Positions 50,419 through 62,611 of a stretch of DNA of 64,000 nt are shown here, in pieces. Below the pieces are notes generated by a model, which saw only the letters and a program-made list of their open reading frames with translations, was not told where the DNA came from and made no database searches. Positions within the stretch are counted from its first letter, which is position 1. Each line of letters opens with the position of its first letter. The stretch is taken from positions 841,443-905,442 of the forward strand of contig NC_044916.1 of assembly GCF_003576645.1 (NCBI RefSeq), in the 5' to 3' direction. This DNA is from Ipomoea triloba (Eukaryota; Streptophyta; Magnoliopsida; Solanales; Convolvulaceae). Position numbers and translations under genes: made by a program.

Positions 50419-51828
50419 ATGGCTGCCGAGCAGTGTCATGTGATGATATTCCCGTGGTTGGCGTTTGGCCATATGCTCCCGATGTTCAAATTTGGCAAGA
50501 AATTAGCCGCTAAAGGTTTCAGAGTCTCCTTCGTGTCCACCCCCAAAAACCTGCAGAGATTGCCCCCAATTCCTGCAAGTTTCATGGAGAGATTAAGCCT
50601 GAGAGAGATCGCGTTGCCCTCGATACCTGGTTTGCCGGAGAATTGCGAGGCAACTGTTGATCTCGAGCAGCAAGAGCAAGTACAGTTCTTGAAAACGGCG
50701 TATGACAGGATGGCCCCGCCATTTGAGGAGCTTCTGAGATGGGACTTGCCGGAGTTGATCCTCGTCGACTTTGCTTCACATTGGGTTCCTGAAATAGCAA
50801 ACAGATATGGCGTGCCTACTGCGTTCCTAAGTGTATACACTGCAGCAACATTAGCGTACCTGGGATCCCCCGAGGGGTTGAGATCTGGAAACCTGCGCCC
50901 GAGCCCTGAATACTTCACGGGCCCGCCTAGTTGGTTCGACTTCCACTCCCTGGTAGCCCACAGGCCAGATTACGCACCGACAATGATGCGGAACACCCAC
51001 ACCCCAGATGCATCTGGTGTGTCCAGCGGCCAGCGCCTGTCTAGTGTCATAGAGGGATGCGACTTTGTCATAGTTAGAAGCTGCAAAGAGTTCGAAAGAG
51101 AATATATAGATCTTCTCGAGAAACTCTACAAAAGGCCAGTGTTAGCTATCGGACTACTTCCACCGAGGTTAAACACCGCCATTCACCCCGAAACCAATTC
51201 ATCGAGCTGGTCCGAAGCATTCGAATGGTTGGATAAACAAAGACCAAAGTCTGTGGTCTTTGTCGGTTTTGGAAGTGAGTACAAGATGCCTATTCATCAA
51301 ATCCACGAGTTGGCTTCTGCATTGGAGCTTTCCCGGATGCCTTTCCTATGGATTCTGAGGAAACCGGGAATAGATAACTCCGCCCTGTTGCCTACTGATT
51401 TTGTTAACAGAACCTCAAACCAGGGCAGAGTTATCCTCGGTTGGGCTCCTCAACAGAACATACTCGCTCATCCCGCCATTGGCGGATGCCTGTTCCATTC
51501 AGGGTGGGGTACAATAATCGAGTCCCTTGGCTTTGGACATCCACTCATCCTGCTGCCAATGGTAGCAGACCAAGGACTCAACGCTAAGCTGTTAGTCGAA
51601 AAGGAAATAGGGTACGAAGTTCCTAGGAGAGAAGACGGCTCCTTCAGCCCGGACATTGTAGCCAACTCAATAAGATTGGTAATGGCATCCCAAGACGGAG
51701 AAGGAATAAGGCTGAAGGCCGCTCAAATGGCAAACATATTCGGCAACCAGAATCTCCACGACAACTACATAGATCAGTTCATTCAGTATTTCCAATCAGA
51801 AGTTTTAACACAATGCAGAAGAGGCTAG
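50419..51828 (+). CDS. UDP-glycosyltransferase, UGT91-like
   Basis: Single-exon ORF of 469 residues, the normal length for family-1 plant UGTs, cytosolic enzymes that transfer sugar from a UDP-sugar to small molecules. The N-terminal catalytic histidine is H18 in FPWLAFGHMLP, and an acidic partner is likely in LILVDFASHW. The 44-residue PSPG box starts at W342 (WAPQQNILAHPAIGGC) and ends VADQ, the terminal Gln being the residue usually linked with UDP-glucose use. HSGWGT and DQGLNAKLL resemble the UGT91 branch, whose members often add a sugar to an existing sugar on flavonoids, saponins or diterpene glycosides. The acceptor cannot be read from sequence. It is convergent with the EXECUTER gene, 690 bp away. 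Confidence 0.93.
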   Translation: MAAEQCHVMIFPWLAFGHMLPMFKFGKKLAAKGFRVSFVSTPKNLQRLPPIPASFMERLSLREIALPSIPGLPENCEATVDLEQQEQVQFLKTAYDRMAPPFEELLRWDLPELILVDFASHWVPEIANRYGVPTAFLSVYTAATLAYLGSPEGLRSGNLRPSPEYFTGPPSWFDFHSLVAHRPDYAPTMMRNTHTPDASGVSSGQRLSSVIEGCDFVIVRSCKEFEREYIDLLEKLYKRPVLAIGLLPPRLNTAIHPETNSSSWSEAFEWLDKQRPKSVVFVGFGSEYKMPIHQIHELASALELSRMPFLWILRKPGIDNSALLPTDFVNRTSNQGRVILGWAPQQNILAHPAIGGCLFHSGWGTIIESLGFGHPLILLPMVADQGLNAKLLVEKEIGYEVPRREDGSFSPDIVANSIRLVMASQDGEGIRLKAAQMANIFGNQNLHDNYIDQFIQYFQSEVLTQCRRG

Positions 51829-52520
51829 AACTAGAAGTCCTGAAAAGCGGGTAGGGTGGATGGGGGTGGGGGGTATCAACCATGAATACAACTTATTGTT
51901 AGTAAATAATCACACATTTCGGAACACATGCACGAGTGCACAACCATATCTTTGTTTCGCGTAACTTAAAAATATTATAAAAAACAATTAAGAAATATTA
52001 AATCGAATGCACTAGAGATAATCAAATTGAGCGTTTATATATTATTCAATAAAACGGGCTTAAATGCATATATACACTACAAAACCTAGATAAACTAAGA
52101 GATTATAAGTCTGATTCCCACCAAAAGCACCAGTGAAAATCAAATTCTGTAGCACTATTTATGAATTGAATACACAAAGCAGCATATTTACAGTGTCGAG
52201 AAAGAGCCATCAAATAAGAGATACGGGGAAGGCTGAGAATGCAATGTTTGTGATCATCCAAATACTAAGATTATGTCAAAACCTGCTGTTAGCCAAACAT
52301 CGCCATTTAGCAGAGACCGAGCTTTCTGTATCTGCAACTCAGCTCAAAGGGCTCTATGAAATTCATCTACACGGTAAAAAACAGCAGAAATTTTGATAAG
52401 GCTTGAGAATCATTATAGGAAAACGGAAAACCTATGACTGCCAGACCATTTAATGAGACAACATACCTACAAAATCTGAGGAAAGAATAGACAACCTCAA
52501 CCTGTATGTGCAACGGTTAT
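51829..52520. other. Convergent 3' region between UGT and EXECUTER genes
   Basis: Holds the 3' UTRs of both genes. No further gene is seen. Confidence 0.6.
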
Positions 52521-55500
52521 CTACTCCTGCAGCCTCAGGCGTTGGAAGAAAACCAAGAAATGATACTCGGTTGCCCAGTATACGAACCCAATGACAGGCC
52601 CTCCTTTGATGTACTGCAAAAACAAAGCGAATGTGAACTGATGCGGAAAAGAATCATATGGGATATAAATCGACTCGAGACTCGAGAGCTGCAAACCTTT
52701 CCATCCAGAATAACAAGTTCTCCATCAACCCATCGAGGATTTTGAAACCCTGGCTCTGCCAGCCTTCCTTGTCCCTTATATCGAGCAATCTGCATTGTTG
52801 ATCAAAGATCATAAACCCTTAGAAAACGAAAAAACAATATAATTATAATAATTGCGTAAAACTGGAAGAATGCAGGAACGGGATGAAATGTTCACAGAAA
52901 AATATCACATCCATACCACGCCAAATTCTTCTGGGAAAATCCCTTTATGAGGAAGCTGATATTGCTTCCCAACTTTTGCCCGGAAGGCAATCTGCAAATG
53001 AAAAACCGTGCTGTAATAATGGTTTGGCAAGAAAGTAAAAGTAGAAAGTTATGTAGAATTGCTTTAGAGAGCAGGAAATTAAAATTTTAATTAAAAACAG
53101 AACAAGGAAATCAATGGTTTGATCACATAGAGAATTACCTGGCCAGCAGGCACATAAGGATCTCCGGTTAATTTTACAGCTTCAACATATTCATAAAATT
53201 CAATCCTAGATGACTGCTTTGTGACGCCATCTTCTTTCCACTGACCAAATCTGCGCCTTAGGTGGATTACTTCTGAAGATCGAAGACCATGTGTACCAAC
53301 ATATAGGCCTAATGAAATCCGAACATCCTCAATGAATAAGGAGAATAAAGGTGGGGAAATTATTCAAATTAAAAATAATATGGCAGTGATAATGAGTTCT
53401 TTCAAATAGCAGAAAACAAACAGCCAACAATCTGAACAGCATAAGAACTGTTGGTAAGTTTCTAATTAATCACCATTTAATGGGTCCTGAGAGGTCGGAA
53501 TCTCAATGCGATTAAAAGTAGTTGATTTTGACAATGGCTGAGGATTTCGAGCATGATTTAGAGTAAGAGTGAACAACTCGCTAACGTCCTTAAGCACCTG
53601 CAAGTTTTTAGGGCATAAATGGCAAATCAATAATAATCATTAATATGAAGAAACAAATGAGAACGTGATGATATAATTTAGCAAGTCCAACCTTCATAGG
53701 TATTTTTCCCCGGCCAATAAATTTTGCAAGATCAAGCATCAGATGGTCTATGCTCCGTTGACCTTGGAGTTTAGGACTTCTATTTCGTGGGGATTGTTTG
53801 CTGCCACCAGAAGTTTGTTTATCATCTTCTTCTATAGTAAAAGTAAATGATAAACGACCCTTTCTTTCCAGCCTAGCTGGCACACGTTGAAAATCTTTAC
53901 TGCGGGCATTACTAGACATATTCTGTACAAGGCCACTTACAACAACCTTCAAAGCAATTTGATTTTGCTCTACACCGTCTCTAACCCCACGATCTGCATC
54001 GATTTCAATTGCATTCTGCTCTATGTCGCTTTGATCTTTAATTTCTTCTTCAGCACTGACACTTTCTATCTCGGAGTCTGTTTCCTTAATATCCTCCTCT
54101 TCCTCTTCCTCTTCATCTTCGTCTTCGTCATCAATTATGTCTTCAATCACCTTCGATATTAAATCCCTGTCCACTTTAGCTGGCGCTGTTACTTTCAAAA
54201 CCTTGACCTTCACACCAGGAATCAAGTCTTGTAACGCATTACCAAAACCAGAATCATCGTCACTATCTTCATCATCTTCTGAAACTTCACTACTATTTCC
54301 AAATAGATCATTTTTGTTTTCAGTTGGACTCCGAGAGTCCAAGTTACTCGCAGCACCAGATACTTTGGAGGAAGGAATTGTTAAGTCCTGAGTAGCTGTC
54401 ATCCGCTTCAAGTAGACAGCCTGAAATCATGATTGACGCAGTCTCTTACATATTGTTTAGTAAAGGAAGACACTATATAATAAAAACATCGGAATCAAAA
54501 ATGAGGAAGAAAAGTAAACAATATAAAAGCCATCCTCCATGCATTGAATGTGGAATTTGAATATATATATATATATATATATAGATGGCACTCTTGTCCT
54601 TTAAGAGAGGTCGGGAGTTCAAAACCCCCTCTCGTATGGAAAAACCAATATGGCCAACACTTTGCCACTTAATTGGGCCGGCCTGGTGCGAGCAGGGATT
54701 AATCTGAGTATGGTACGAGCTTAAAGGTGTCTCCCATAGTTAGGGCTTATTCAAAACACGTCGTGGTCTAACAAATAATAACATTATTACATATTTATTT
54801 ATTTATTTGATTCCAATTCCAATGTTTAAACCAAATGCCCGATAAATTTATTCTGTTTACTTGTCCTTAGATGAGAGTTTGTAAATGAAAATTCAATCAA
54901 AGCAGAAGCTGATGCTTGCAAGAAAGTACCTGCAACCTATACTCGTCTTTCTTATTCATTGTGAGAAATATCTCAAAGATGGGGGCACCATCCATTGCCG
55001 ACGCAAGCTGCCTGAAAATTGAATGCGTATTCCAATAAGTAACATACTTCTTTTATTCTTAATTTACCAACAAAGTTAAAGTCTCTCTTTCTTGGAGGAA
55101 GGGTAACAAAAAGGCACCCTTACATCGAATCAGCAGAAAGGTGGGGTTAATCAAGTTACCTCGGAGTATAACTTTTCGCCACATATCTTCCATATTCAGC
55201 ACTTATACGAATAATGCGTCCATAAGGATCACCTTCTGAAACTCCAACCCACCAACCCACCTAGATTCAGATAAAGACTTTCGTTATATTCCAGAGTTAT
55301 GGTGTATTCTACAGCATCTGAGTCACACAGTAGCCGCAACCCCCATTGGTGCATAGTTACAGATTTAACAAAACTAATAAACGTATAGGTGGGGGAGGAA
55401 AAAACTGGAAAAGATATGCACTCAGAGATTGCAACAGACAGTGAATCATTCCCCCTAACAATTTATAAAGTACAAGAAAAATTCAAGTACAATAAGATTG

Positions 55501-56833
55501 AGTGAAGCTAGCATATAATATTCGTAGTAGGCAACTAACACAAACCATAGGCAAAATCTCCTATGAGACCTTCTCACCGATGCGGGTTGAGTTTTTCATA
55601 AGTATTACGCGTTCCTTCATAAGTATTACAATTTCCTTCGTAAGTAACTTTTCAACCCCTAAATCCCTAATATTACATTTTGATTTTAAAATATTACATT
55701 TTTCATCAAAAGTGAAGTATTACACTTTTTCTTTAAGTAACAATCAATCAATTTATCCATGATTAGTAAAACATTTTTTCTTATAAGTAACTATTCAACC
55801 CTTAAATATTACATTTTGATTTAAAAGTATTACATTTCCCCTGGGACAATTTATTCTTGATTCGTATTACATTCTCTCTTTGTCTTGACCCGACCTACAG
55901 GAGACTCACCCCAAAGCATATAATTATCAGTCCTCATACATGCTAATATCAAACTTATCCAGTTAAGCTTACTAACCAATCCAGCGCCAGCATAATCTCG
56001 TAACCAGGCTGCATCTGAGTACCGCTCTTCCTCCACTGTGTTCTGCATTTGAATCCCAGATAGATATAGTCAAATTATGGAAATAGAACATTCTAGGATA
56101 TCGAACATAACAAATGCTTAACATCAATCCGGCATATATAAAATGCCACCAAAAAGCTAAGGTAACAACAATCATAGTTTCATAAGAATTAAAGAACTCC
56201 TACATTAAAATGGGATTTCACTTTGCCCACAGTGTCATTTGTAGCTGCAGCTGCAATAGCCACCTTAAGCCTGGCAGCCCCTTCATAATCTTCCCGATTA
56301 ATATAACCTGCTAACTGTGACTGCAGAGATAAACAGTAAACACCTACATTAGAATCAGTACTAGGTAACAGAAACATGTATAAAATAATTAAGAGATATG
56401 TTTGGTATCTTTTCAGAAAAAGGGGATAAAATCATAAAAACATTACCTTTAAGATCGAAACGATCCGCTCTTGCTCCTCGACGTCGGAAAAGTGTTTTTT
56501 CCACCGCTCCCAATCCCATTCCTCGTCCTTCTCCTCACTCGCCGTCTCCACGGCGCCAACACTCTCGTGATTCCGGTTCGGATTCACGAAATCATCGAAC
56601 CGCTTCATCACATTCGTAAACGCATCCTGAATCGTCAGGTCCCACCTCCAGCTCGACCCGTCCCCTGACTGCGGGGGATCCGCGCCGCCGCTCACGCAGC
56701 GGCAGCAGACCGGAGAGTGAGGGCCGCAAATCGAGGACGAGGAACGGCTCAACGGAAACGCGAATTTCGCGGTGGTTGGGGAGAATTTGTGAGGGCTCGG
56801 AGACGGGAATGATGGCGGGGCAATCGACAGCAT
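52521..56833 (-). CDS. EX1: EXECUTER1-like chloroplast singlet-oxygen sensor
   Basis: Eleven exons: 56447-56833, 56204-56320, 55977-56042, 55160-55260, 54930-55011, 53692-54420, 53474-53597, 53139-53308, 52917-52991, 52697-52789, 52521-52613; phases close to 678 residues, near the Arabidopsis EX1 length and longer than EX2. The Ser/Pro-rich start ([17 protein letters not shown]) looks like a chloroplast transit peptide. Then come [10 protein letters not shown], a UVR-like helix pair ([33 protein letters not shown]), a long acidic stretch ending [13 protein letters not shown] within exon 6, and the conserved C-terminal DUF3506/singlet-oxygen-sensor part ([40 protein letters not shown]). W661 corresponds in position to the Trp of Arabidopsis EX1 reported to be oxidised by singlet oxygen. 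EX1 acts at grana margins in retrograde signalling. EX2 cannot be fully excluded without alignment. Confidence 0.93.
54586..54770 (+). repeat. SINE-like element in EXECUTER intron
   Basis: Begins GATGGCACTCTTGTCC, continues into a B-box-like GGTCGGGAGTTCAAAACCCC, and ends in generic SINE-like sequence (GGTACGAGCTTAAAGGTGTC). It is preceded by an (AT)n run at 54558-54583. Resembles the plant Au-SINE type; family unverified. Confidence 0.5.
55558..55910. repeat. Degenerate MULE-type MITE in EXECUTER intron
   Basis: Ends TGAGACCTTCTCACCG and GACCCGACCTACAGGAGACTCAC, with an inside full of AAGTATTACATTT-type units: a decayed relative of the element at 32874-33317. Confidence 0.65.
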
Positions 56834-58056
56834 GGGGAAAATACCTTTTCGCGATGCAATGGAGCTCCCTGCGATTATGCGGTTGTGTGAATTAATCGAG
56901 AGAACAAAGAAGGAGCCGCCGTTGATTATATAAAGAAACAGAGATTGTTCAGACCGGTATCGCCGGGGAAGAAGAAGAAGAAGAGAAAGCAGTGTCTACG
57001 ACGAAGATCGGAAGTACTCCGTACTAGGTTATTGTTTAGGATAAGGATGTCCAATTTCTGACGTCAGCCAACCCCTGAGTCGTGACTATCTTTTTTTCCT
57101 TTTTTTTTTCTTCTTCTCTCTGCAATCTGCGTTCCTGGTGGTGGTTTTTTCGGTTGTCTAACCATACTCAAATATAAAAATATAATATATAATATATATA
57201 AAATATTAAGAATAAAATAGGAAAATTTGTAATTTATGTTCTGTGACTCTTGAATTATTATATATTTGTATAAATCTTGTTTCACAATTTTCAAAATATA
57301 CATATATTGCCTCAGATCCTTTTAAAATGGTATCGTTTTAGATCCAGACTAGTGACGGAATGGGCAATACATATGCCGTTTTTGAACATTGATATGCAAC
57401 ATTTGCACTTCTAATAGTTCAAAAGTTCAAAAGTTACATTGATAATTAGCATATTATGGAGGGGTATAACTTACAATTTCCCAATAAAATTATAAAATCA
57501 CTATCGAATAATTAAACTTTTTAAGAAGTGTCAATGACTTTGTTTTCTAGTGGTATGAAGTGCCTTTCCCAAATAAGAAATTATGGATTTTTTCCAAGAT
57601 AATTAAAATAAAAAAATTAAATAAATAAAAACTCTTCCATAAGTCCATAAGAAATACTAAAAAATAATGAGGTATTTAAAATAATAGAGTTCGACTGGGG
57701 GAGAAGGGTAGTTGTATCTCCAAAACAAATGAGTATTCATTTTTTTGTATTTATTTATAATATAATGATAAATAATTTTTAAAGTTAGTTTGACGTATAA
57801 TTTACACGTAATATCTACGTAAGACTCTATCTATCTTGGAAATGATGGAGATTGCATTTTGGCATAAGAATAACCCCACTATATTTATTTTACGAAGTAT
57901 ATATTCTCTATCGTACACAATAAAGTCTTCCATAAAGAATTGCAGCTCATAGATTTGTAGCTTTTTATGTTTTTTTTTCTTTTTTATATACTAAGTTTTA
58001 GTGTTGTTGTTACTAATAAAGTTAAAATTTTAAAGATATAGAAAAACAATTTTGAA
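56834..58056. other. Intergenic; EXECUTER promoter side
   Basis: The first 200 bp are GC-richer and hold the EXECUTER 5' UTR and promoter. The rest is AT-rich with no supported ORF. Confidence 0.5.
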
Positions 58057-59263
58057 GGGAAAAGGTGCAAATAGGCCATTAAACTTTTCACGAAAAGTCA
58101 ATTAAGCCCGTGAACTTTTAAAATGTACAATTAAACACATCAACTCACAATTTTAGGGCATTCCACCCTATTAGCCGGTTACTCTTCCGGTAACTTCCGG
58201 TAAATCCGTGTGTGGCAGATTACTTGGCAATAATTTGAATGTTTGACTTGCCACATAAACCTTAATCTTCTCTCTCTCTCTCTCTCTTTCATATCACTGG
58301 TTCGTCTTCTTTGCTTCATATCTGTTCCGTCTACTGTTCTTCTTCTTCTTCTTTCTATGCCATCACCAGTCAGTGCTTTGTCTCACCCAGTCCAATAATG
58401 CTTCGTCTTCATATCTTCTTCTTCTTCACGGTTGAACTAACCAAGCGCAAAATCATCAAAAGTCATCCAGAAGCACCGCCACGTTGAAGCAAAAATGTAT
58501 GACACACCCAAATCAAAAATTCATGGGAGATTTACACCTACAGTAAGAAGCATGGACCTAACAATGTTATCCACCACAAGTAAATGCCTAGCACGCCAGA
58601 GAAAGCCATCTCCTTTAAAGTCCAACACATCGTAGAAAATTTCAGTCTTAAAACAGAGCACGGACAACCAAAAAATTTAAGACTTCTCAGTCATCGGCCA
58701 AGACTCCACCGTGAAGGTAGCCACCATGGACTACGCCGGGGTGCTATCCGAAACTATGAATTCCAGTTTATCGAACAAGTTGGTGACAAAACCACCATGG
58801 ACTACGCCGAGGTGCTATCGGAAACTACCAATCCAGCAACAATCTTCACGAACCAAAACCCAAACATTCCTCCAAGAAGAGGTTCCGGAAAATAAAACAC
58901 AAAAAAAAAAAAAAAAAAAAAACACTCGGCAACGAGGGCCTTGTAGTGAAAATAAAACACCAACAAAAATTAAAAAAAAAATAAAAGGATTCTTTCCCCT
59001 GACAAATCACCTACAAAGAATGGTGTTAGTGATCCCTTCAGCTTTGGAGCTGGGCGAAGTCGGATTATTAATGTAAGAAACTGCTGGTGGAGCGCATTAG
59101 CAATAGAGGAGCAACAGTAATGAAAATGGTGGTGCGACTTTGACGGTGATAGTGAAAAACTAGGTTGAACCCAAACTGATTTGGGAATTAGGGTTGAACA
59201 CTTGAACGGGAAGAACATATTGTATTTTTTATTTTTATTTCAATTGTTTTAAATTTTGATTTT
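58057..59263. repeat. Possible one end of a MULE-type element with captured sequence
   Basis: Starts GGGAAAAGGTGCAAATAGGCC, followed by AAACTTTTC and GTGAACTTTTAAAATG motifs of the kind found in terminal repeats of Mutator-like elements. A (TC)n run lies at 58266-58290, then low-complexity GC-mixed sequence with a short internal duplication around CACCATGGACTACGCCG (58722 and 58794). The matching right end was not found, possibly because the LINE interrupts it. Confidence 0.4.
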
Positions 59264-62228
59264 ATTATTTTTTTTTGAAAGGAAATATCATCAATGCATT
59301 AATAATCAACCAAGTGGGAAATACAGGCCGGTGGAACAGATCCCCACGACCTTGAGCCAGACAAAGAACCAGCTGCCCGTGCAAGAACATGAGCCACATG
59401 ATTCGCTGATCTACGGACATGGTGAACATACACGTTCTCAATGTCCCTAGCAATATCACAACATTGCTTAACTAACACACCCACATAAGATAGGTCCGAA
59501 GAATTCGAATGAAAACTATTGCAGAAAGTAAGACAATCAGTTTCAAAAATTAAATTAGAATAGCCGCTAGCCTTAAGCCACGACAACGCCTCCTTTGCTG
59601 CCATAGTTTCAGCCAACAAAGGATCACGAACAAGTCCAAGCCGCCCATCACATGCATCCACATACTTGCCGTTATGGTCTTGAATAACTACACCATAGCT
59701 CGCCCCATTATCATTGACTGCAGCATCAACATTACACTTGATGAGGTTTTCTGTCGGTGGTGACCAATTATAAGGAGAAGGAATGGTTGCATGTACAAAA
59801 GCAGATTGTGAGTATGCTGTATGCCATACCTCACGTAATCCCGCCACTTGCCGACGCATGCCAATGATAGACCAAGAGCCTTCATTCCAGACCACATCAT
59901 TTCTTGTACACCAAATGATCCATAATATAGCAGCAGCATGCACAGCTTTATTTAAACAACCATCATCAAATAACTTATTCAACAGCAACGGCAAACTTTC
60001 TTCAAATAATATTGACGAATCATCCCATACCTGCTTTGTTTGCGGGCAAGCACAAAAAAGATGTTCCATTGTTTCCGATTCAGCAACACAAAAAGGACAT
60101 CCACTTCCTGCCCAAACATGACGGGTTTTAAGCACTTCGCGAACAGGGAGGACAGATCGCATACATCGCCATATGAAGTTTTTGACTTTTGGTGGAACTG
60201 GCAATTTCCAAAGCTGGCGACATTTTATGAAGCACAATCGAGAATCTGCAGCAAAGGTTGAAGAAGTTAATATTCTATACCCATGTCTAACTGCATAAAC
60301 ACCTCTCCAATCACCTTTCCAGCGCCATGTGTCCTTAAACTGGGGAGAAATTGGAGTAGCTAGAATACGAGCAACATCAGAGTCCACAAACAGATCCCTC
60401 ACAATCTCACCATCCCAGTTACCTGCTTCATCAATCAAACCACTGACTTTGGCCTCTCTCAAGTTGTCAATGCATGGTGTTACCAAGGATGGATTGTCAA
60501 CATCAGAAAGCCAAGGCCAACCCCATATCGCAGTGTCCTTACCATCCCCGATTCTCTTTGCAATCNAAAAAAAAAAAAAAAAAAACACTCGGCAACGAGG
60601 GCCTTGTAGTGAAAATAAAACACCAACAAAAATTAAAAAAAAAATAAAAGGATTCTTTCCCCTGACAAATCACCTACAAAGAATGGTGTTAGTGATCCCT
60701 TCAGCTTTGGAGCTGGGCGAAGTCGGATTATTAATGTAAGAAACTGCTGGTGGAGCGCATTAGCAATAGAGGAGCAACAGTAATGAAAATGGTGGTGCGA
60801 CTTTGACGGTGATAGTGAAAAACTAGGTTGAACCCAAACTGATTTGGGAATTAGGGTTGAACACTTGAACGGGAAGAACATATTGTATTTTTTATTTTTA
60901 TTTCAATTGTTTTAAATTTTGATTTTATTATTTTTTTTTGAAAGGAAATATCATCAATGCATTAATAATCAACCAAGTGGGAAATACAGGCCGGTGGAAC
61001 AGATCCCCACGACCTTGAGCCAGACAAAGAACCAGCTGCCCGTGCAAGAACATGAGCCACATGATTCGCTGATCTACGGACATGGTGAACATACACGTTC
61101 TCAATGTCCCTAGCAATATCACAACATTGCTTAACTAACACACCCACATAAGATAGGTCCGAAGAATTCGAATGAAAACTATTGCAGAAAGTAAGACAAT
61201 CAGTTTCAAAAATTAAATTAGAATAGCCGCTAGCCTTAAGCCACGACAACGCCTCCTTTGCTGCCATAGTTTCAGCCAACAAAGGATCACGAACAAGTCC
61301 AAGCCGCCCATCACATGCATCCACATACTTGCCGTTATGGTCTTGAATAACTACACCATAGCTCGCCCCATTATCATTGACTGCAGCATCAACATTACAC
61401 TTGATGAGGTTTTCTGTCGGTGGTGACCAATTATAAGGAGAAGGAATGGTTGCATGTACAAAAGCAGATTGTGAGTATGCTGTATGCCATACCTCACGTA
61501 ATCCCGCCACTTGCCGACGCATGCCAATGATAGACCAAGAGCCTTCATTCCAGACCACATCATTTCTTGTACACCAAATGATCCATAATATAGCAGCAGC
61601 ATGCACAGCTTTATTTAAACAACCATCATCAAATAACTTATTCAACAGCAACGGCAAACTTTCTTCAAATAATATTGACGAATCATCCCATACCTGCTTT
61701 GTTTGCGGGCAAGCACAAAAAAGATGTTCCATTGTTTCCGATTCAGCAACACAAAAAGGACATCCACTTCCTGCCCAAACATGACGGGTTTTAAGCACTT
61801 CGCGAACAGGGAGGACAGATCGCATACATCGCCATATGAAGTTTTTGACTTTTGGTGGAACTGGCAATTTCCAAAGCTGGCGACATTTTATGAAGCACAA
61901 TCGAGAATCTGCAGCAAAGGTTGAAGAAGTTAATATTCTATACCCATGTCTAACTGCATAAACACCTCTCCAATCACCTTTCCAGCGCCATGTGTCCTTA
62001 AACTGGGGAGAAATTGGAGTAGCTAGAATACGAGCAACATCAGAGTCCACAAACAGATCCCTCACAATCTCACCATCCCAGTTACCTGCTTCATCAATCA
62101 AACCACTGACTTTGGCCTCTCTCAAGTTGTCAATGCATGGTGTTACCAAGGATGGATTGTCAACATCAGAAAGCCAAGGCCAACCCCATATCGCAGTGTC
62201 CTTACCATCCCCGATTCTCTTTGCAATC
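58904..62228. repeat. Exact 1.66-kb duplication joined at a single N (probable misassembly)
   Basis: 58904-60565 equals 60567-62228 (offset 1663), meeting at N 60566 next to a long A run. The unit starts in that A run and ends inside the LINE reading frame, so no biological boundary explains it. Confidence 0.85.
59299..60565 (-). pseudogene. Duplicate LINE-2 RNase H region (assembly copy)
   Basis: Identical to 60962-62228; cut off at N 60566. Not a separate gene. Confidence 0.8.
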
Positions 62229-62611
62229 CCCTCTCTAAGAAGTGATTGGCTTGCTAAAACACTTTGCCAAATATAACTCGGGTTAGCCCCAAGCTGAGCA
62301 TGCAAGAAATCACAGTTGGGGTAATATCGTGCCTTCATAAGTCTGCCCACCAGAGACTCCGGATGCAACAACAAACGCCACCCCTGCTTAGCTAGAAGGG
62401 CAATATTGAACTCGTGTAGCTTTTTAAAACCCAGTCCCCCATGGCATTTAGGCAAGCACATTCGGTCCCAACTTAACCAATGAATACCCCTGCTAGTCGC
62501 ATTCCCGCTCTCCCACCAATATCGATTCATTGCCCGTTCCATCCTGACACACATGGCCTTTGGCAACAAGTAAACTGACATAGAAAAAAATCGGAAGAGC
62601 TTGTGCCACAC
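60962..62611 (-). pseudogene. LINE-2 ORF2: C-terminal zf-RVT and RNase H
   Basis: Continues from the RT in another frame: SVYLLPKAMCVRMERAMN, YYPNCDFLHAQLGANPSYIW, then CPFCVAESETMEHLFCACP (zf-RVT) and RNase H (LIKCNVDAAVND, YGVVIQDHNGKY, LAETMAAKEALSW, IFETDCLTFC, SANHVAHVLARAAG). Ends at 60962. Confidence 0.9.

Noticed and set aside
55502..55762. Plus-strand ORF of 86 codons in the EXECUTER intron
   Set aside because: It is formed by the repeat units of a decayed MITE.
60329..60739. Plus-strand ORF of 136 codons spanning 60566
   Set aside because: It crosses the N junction and is antisense to LINE RNase H.
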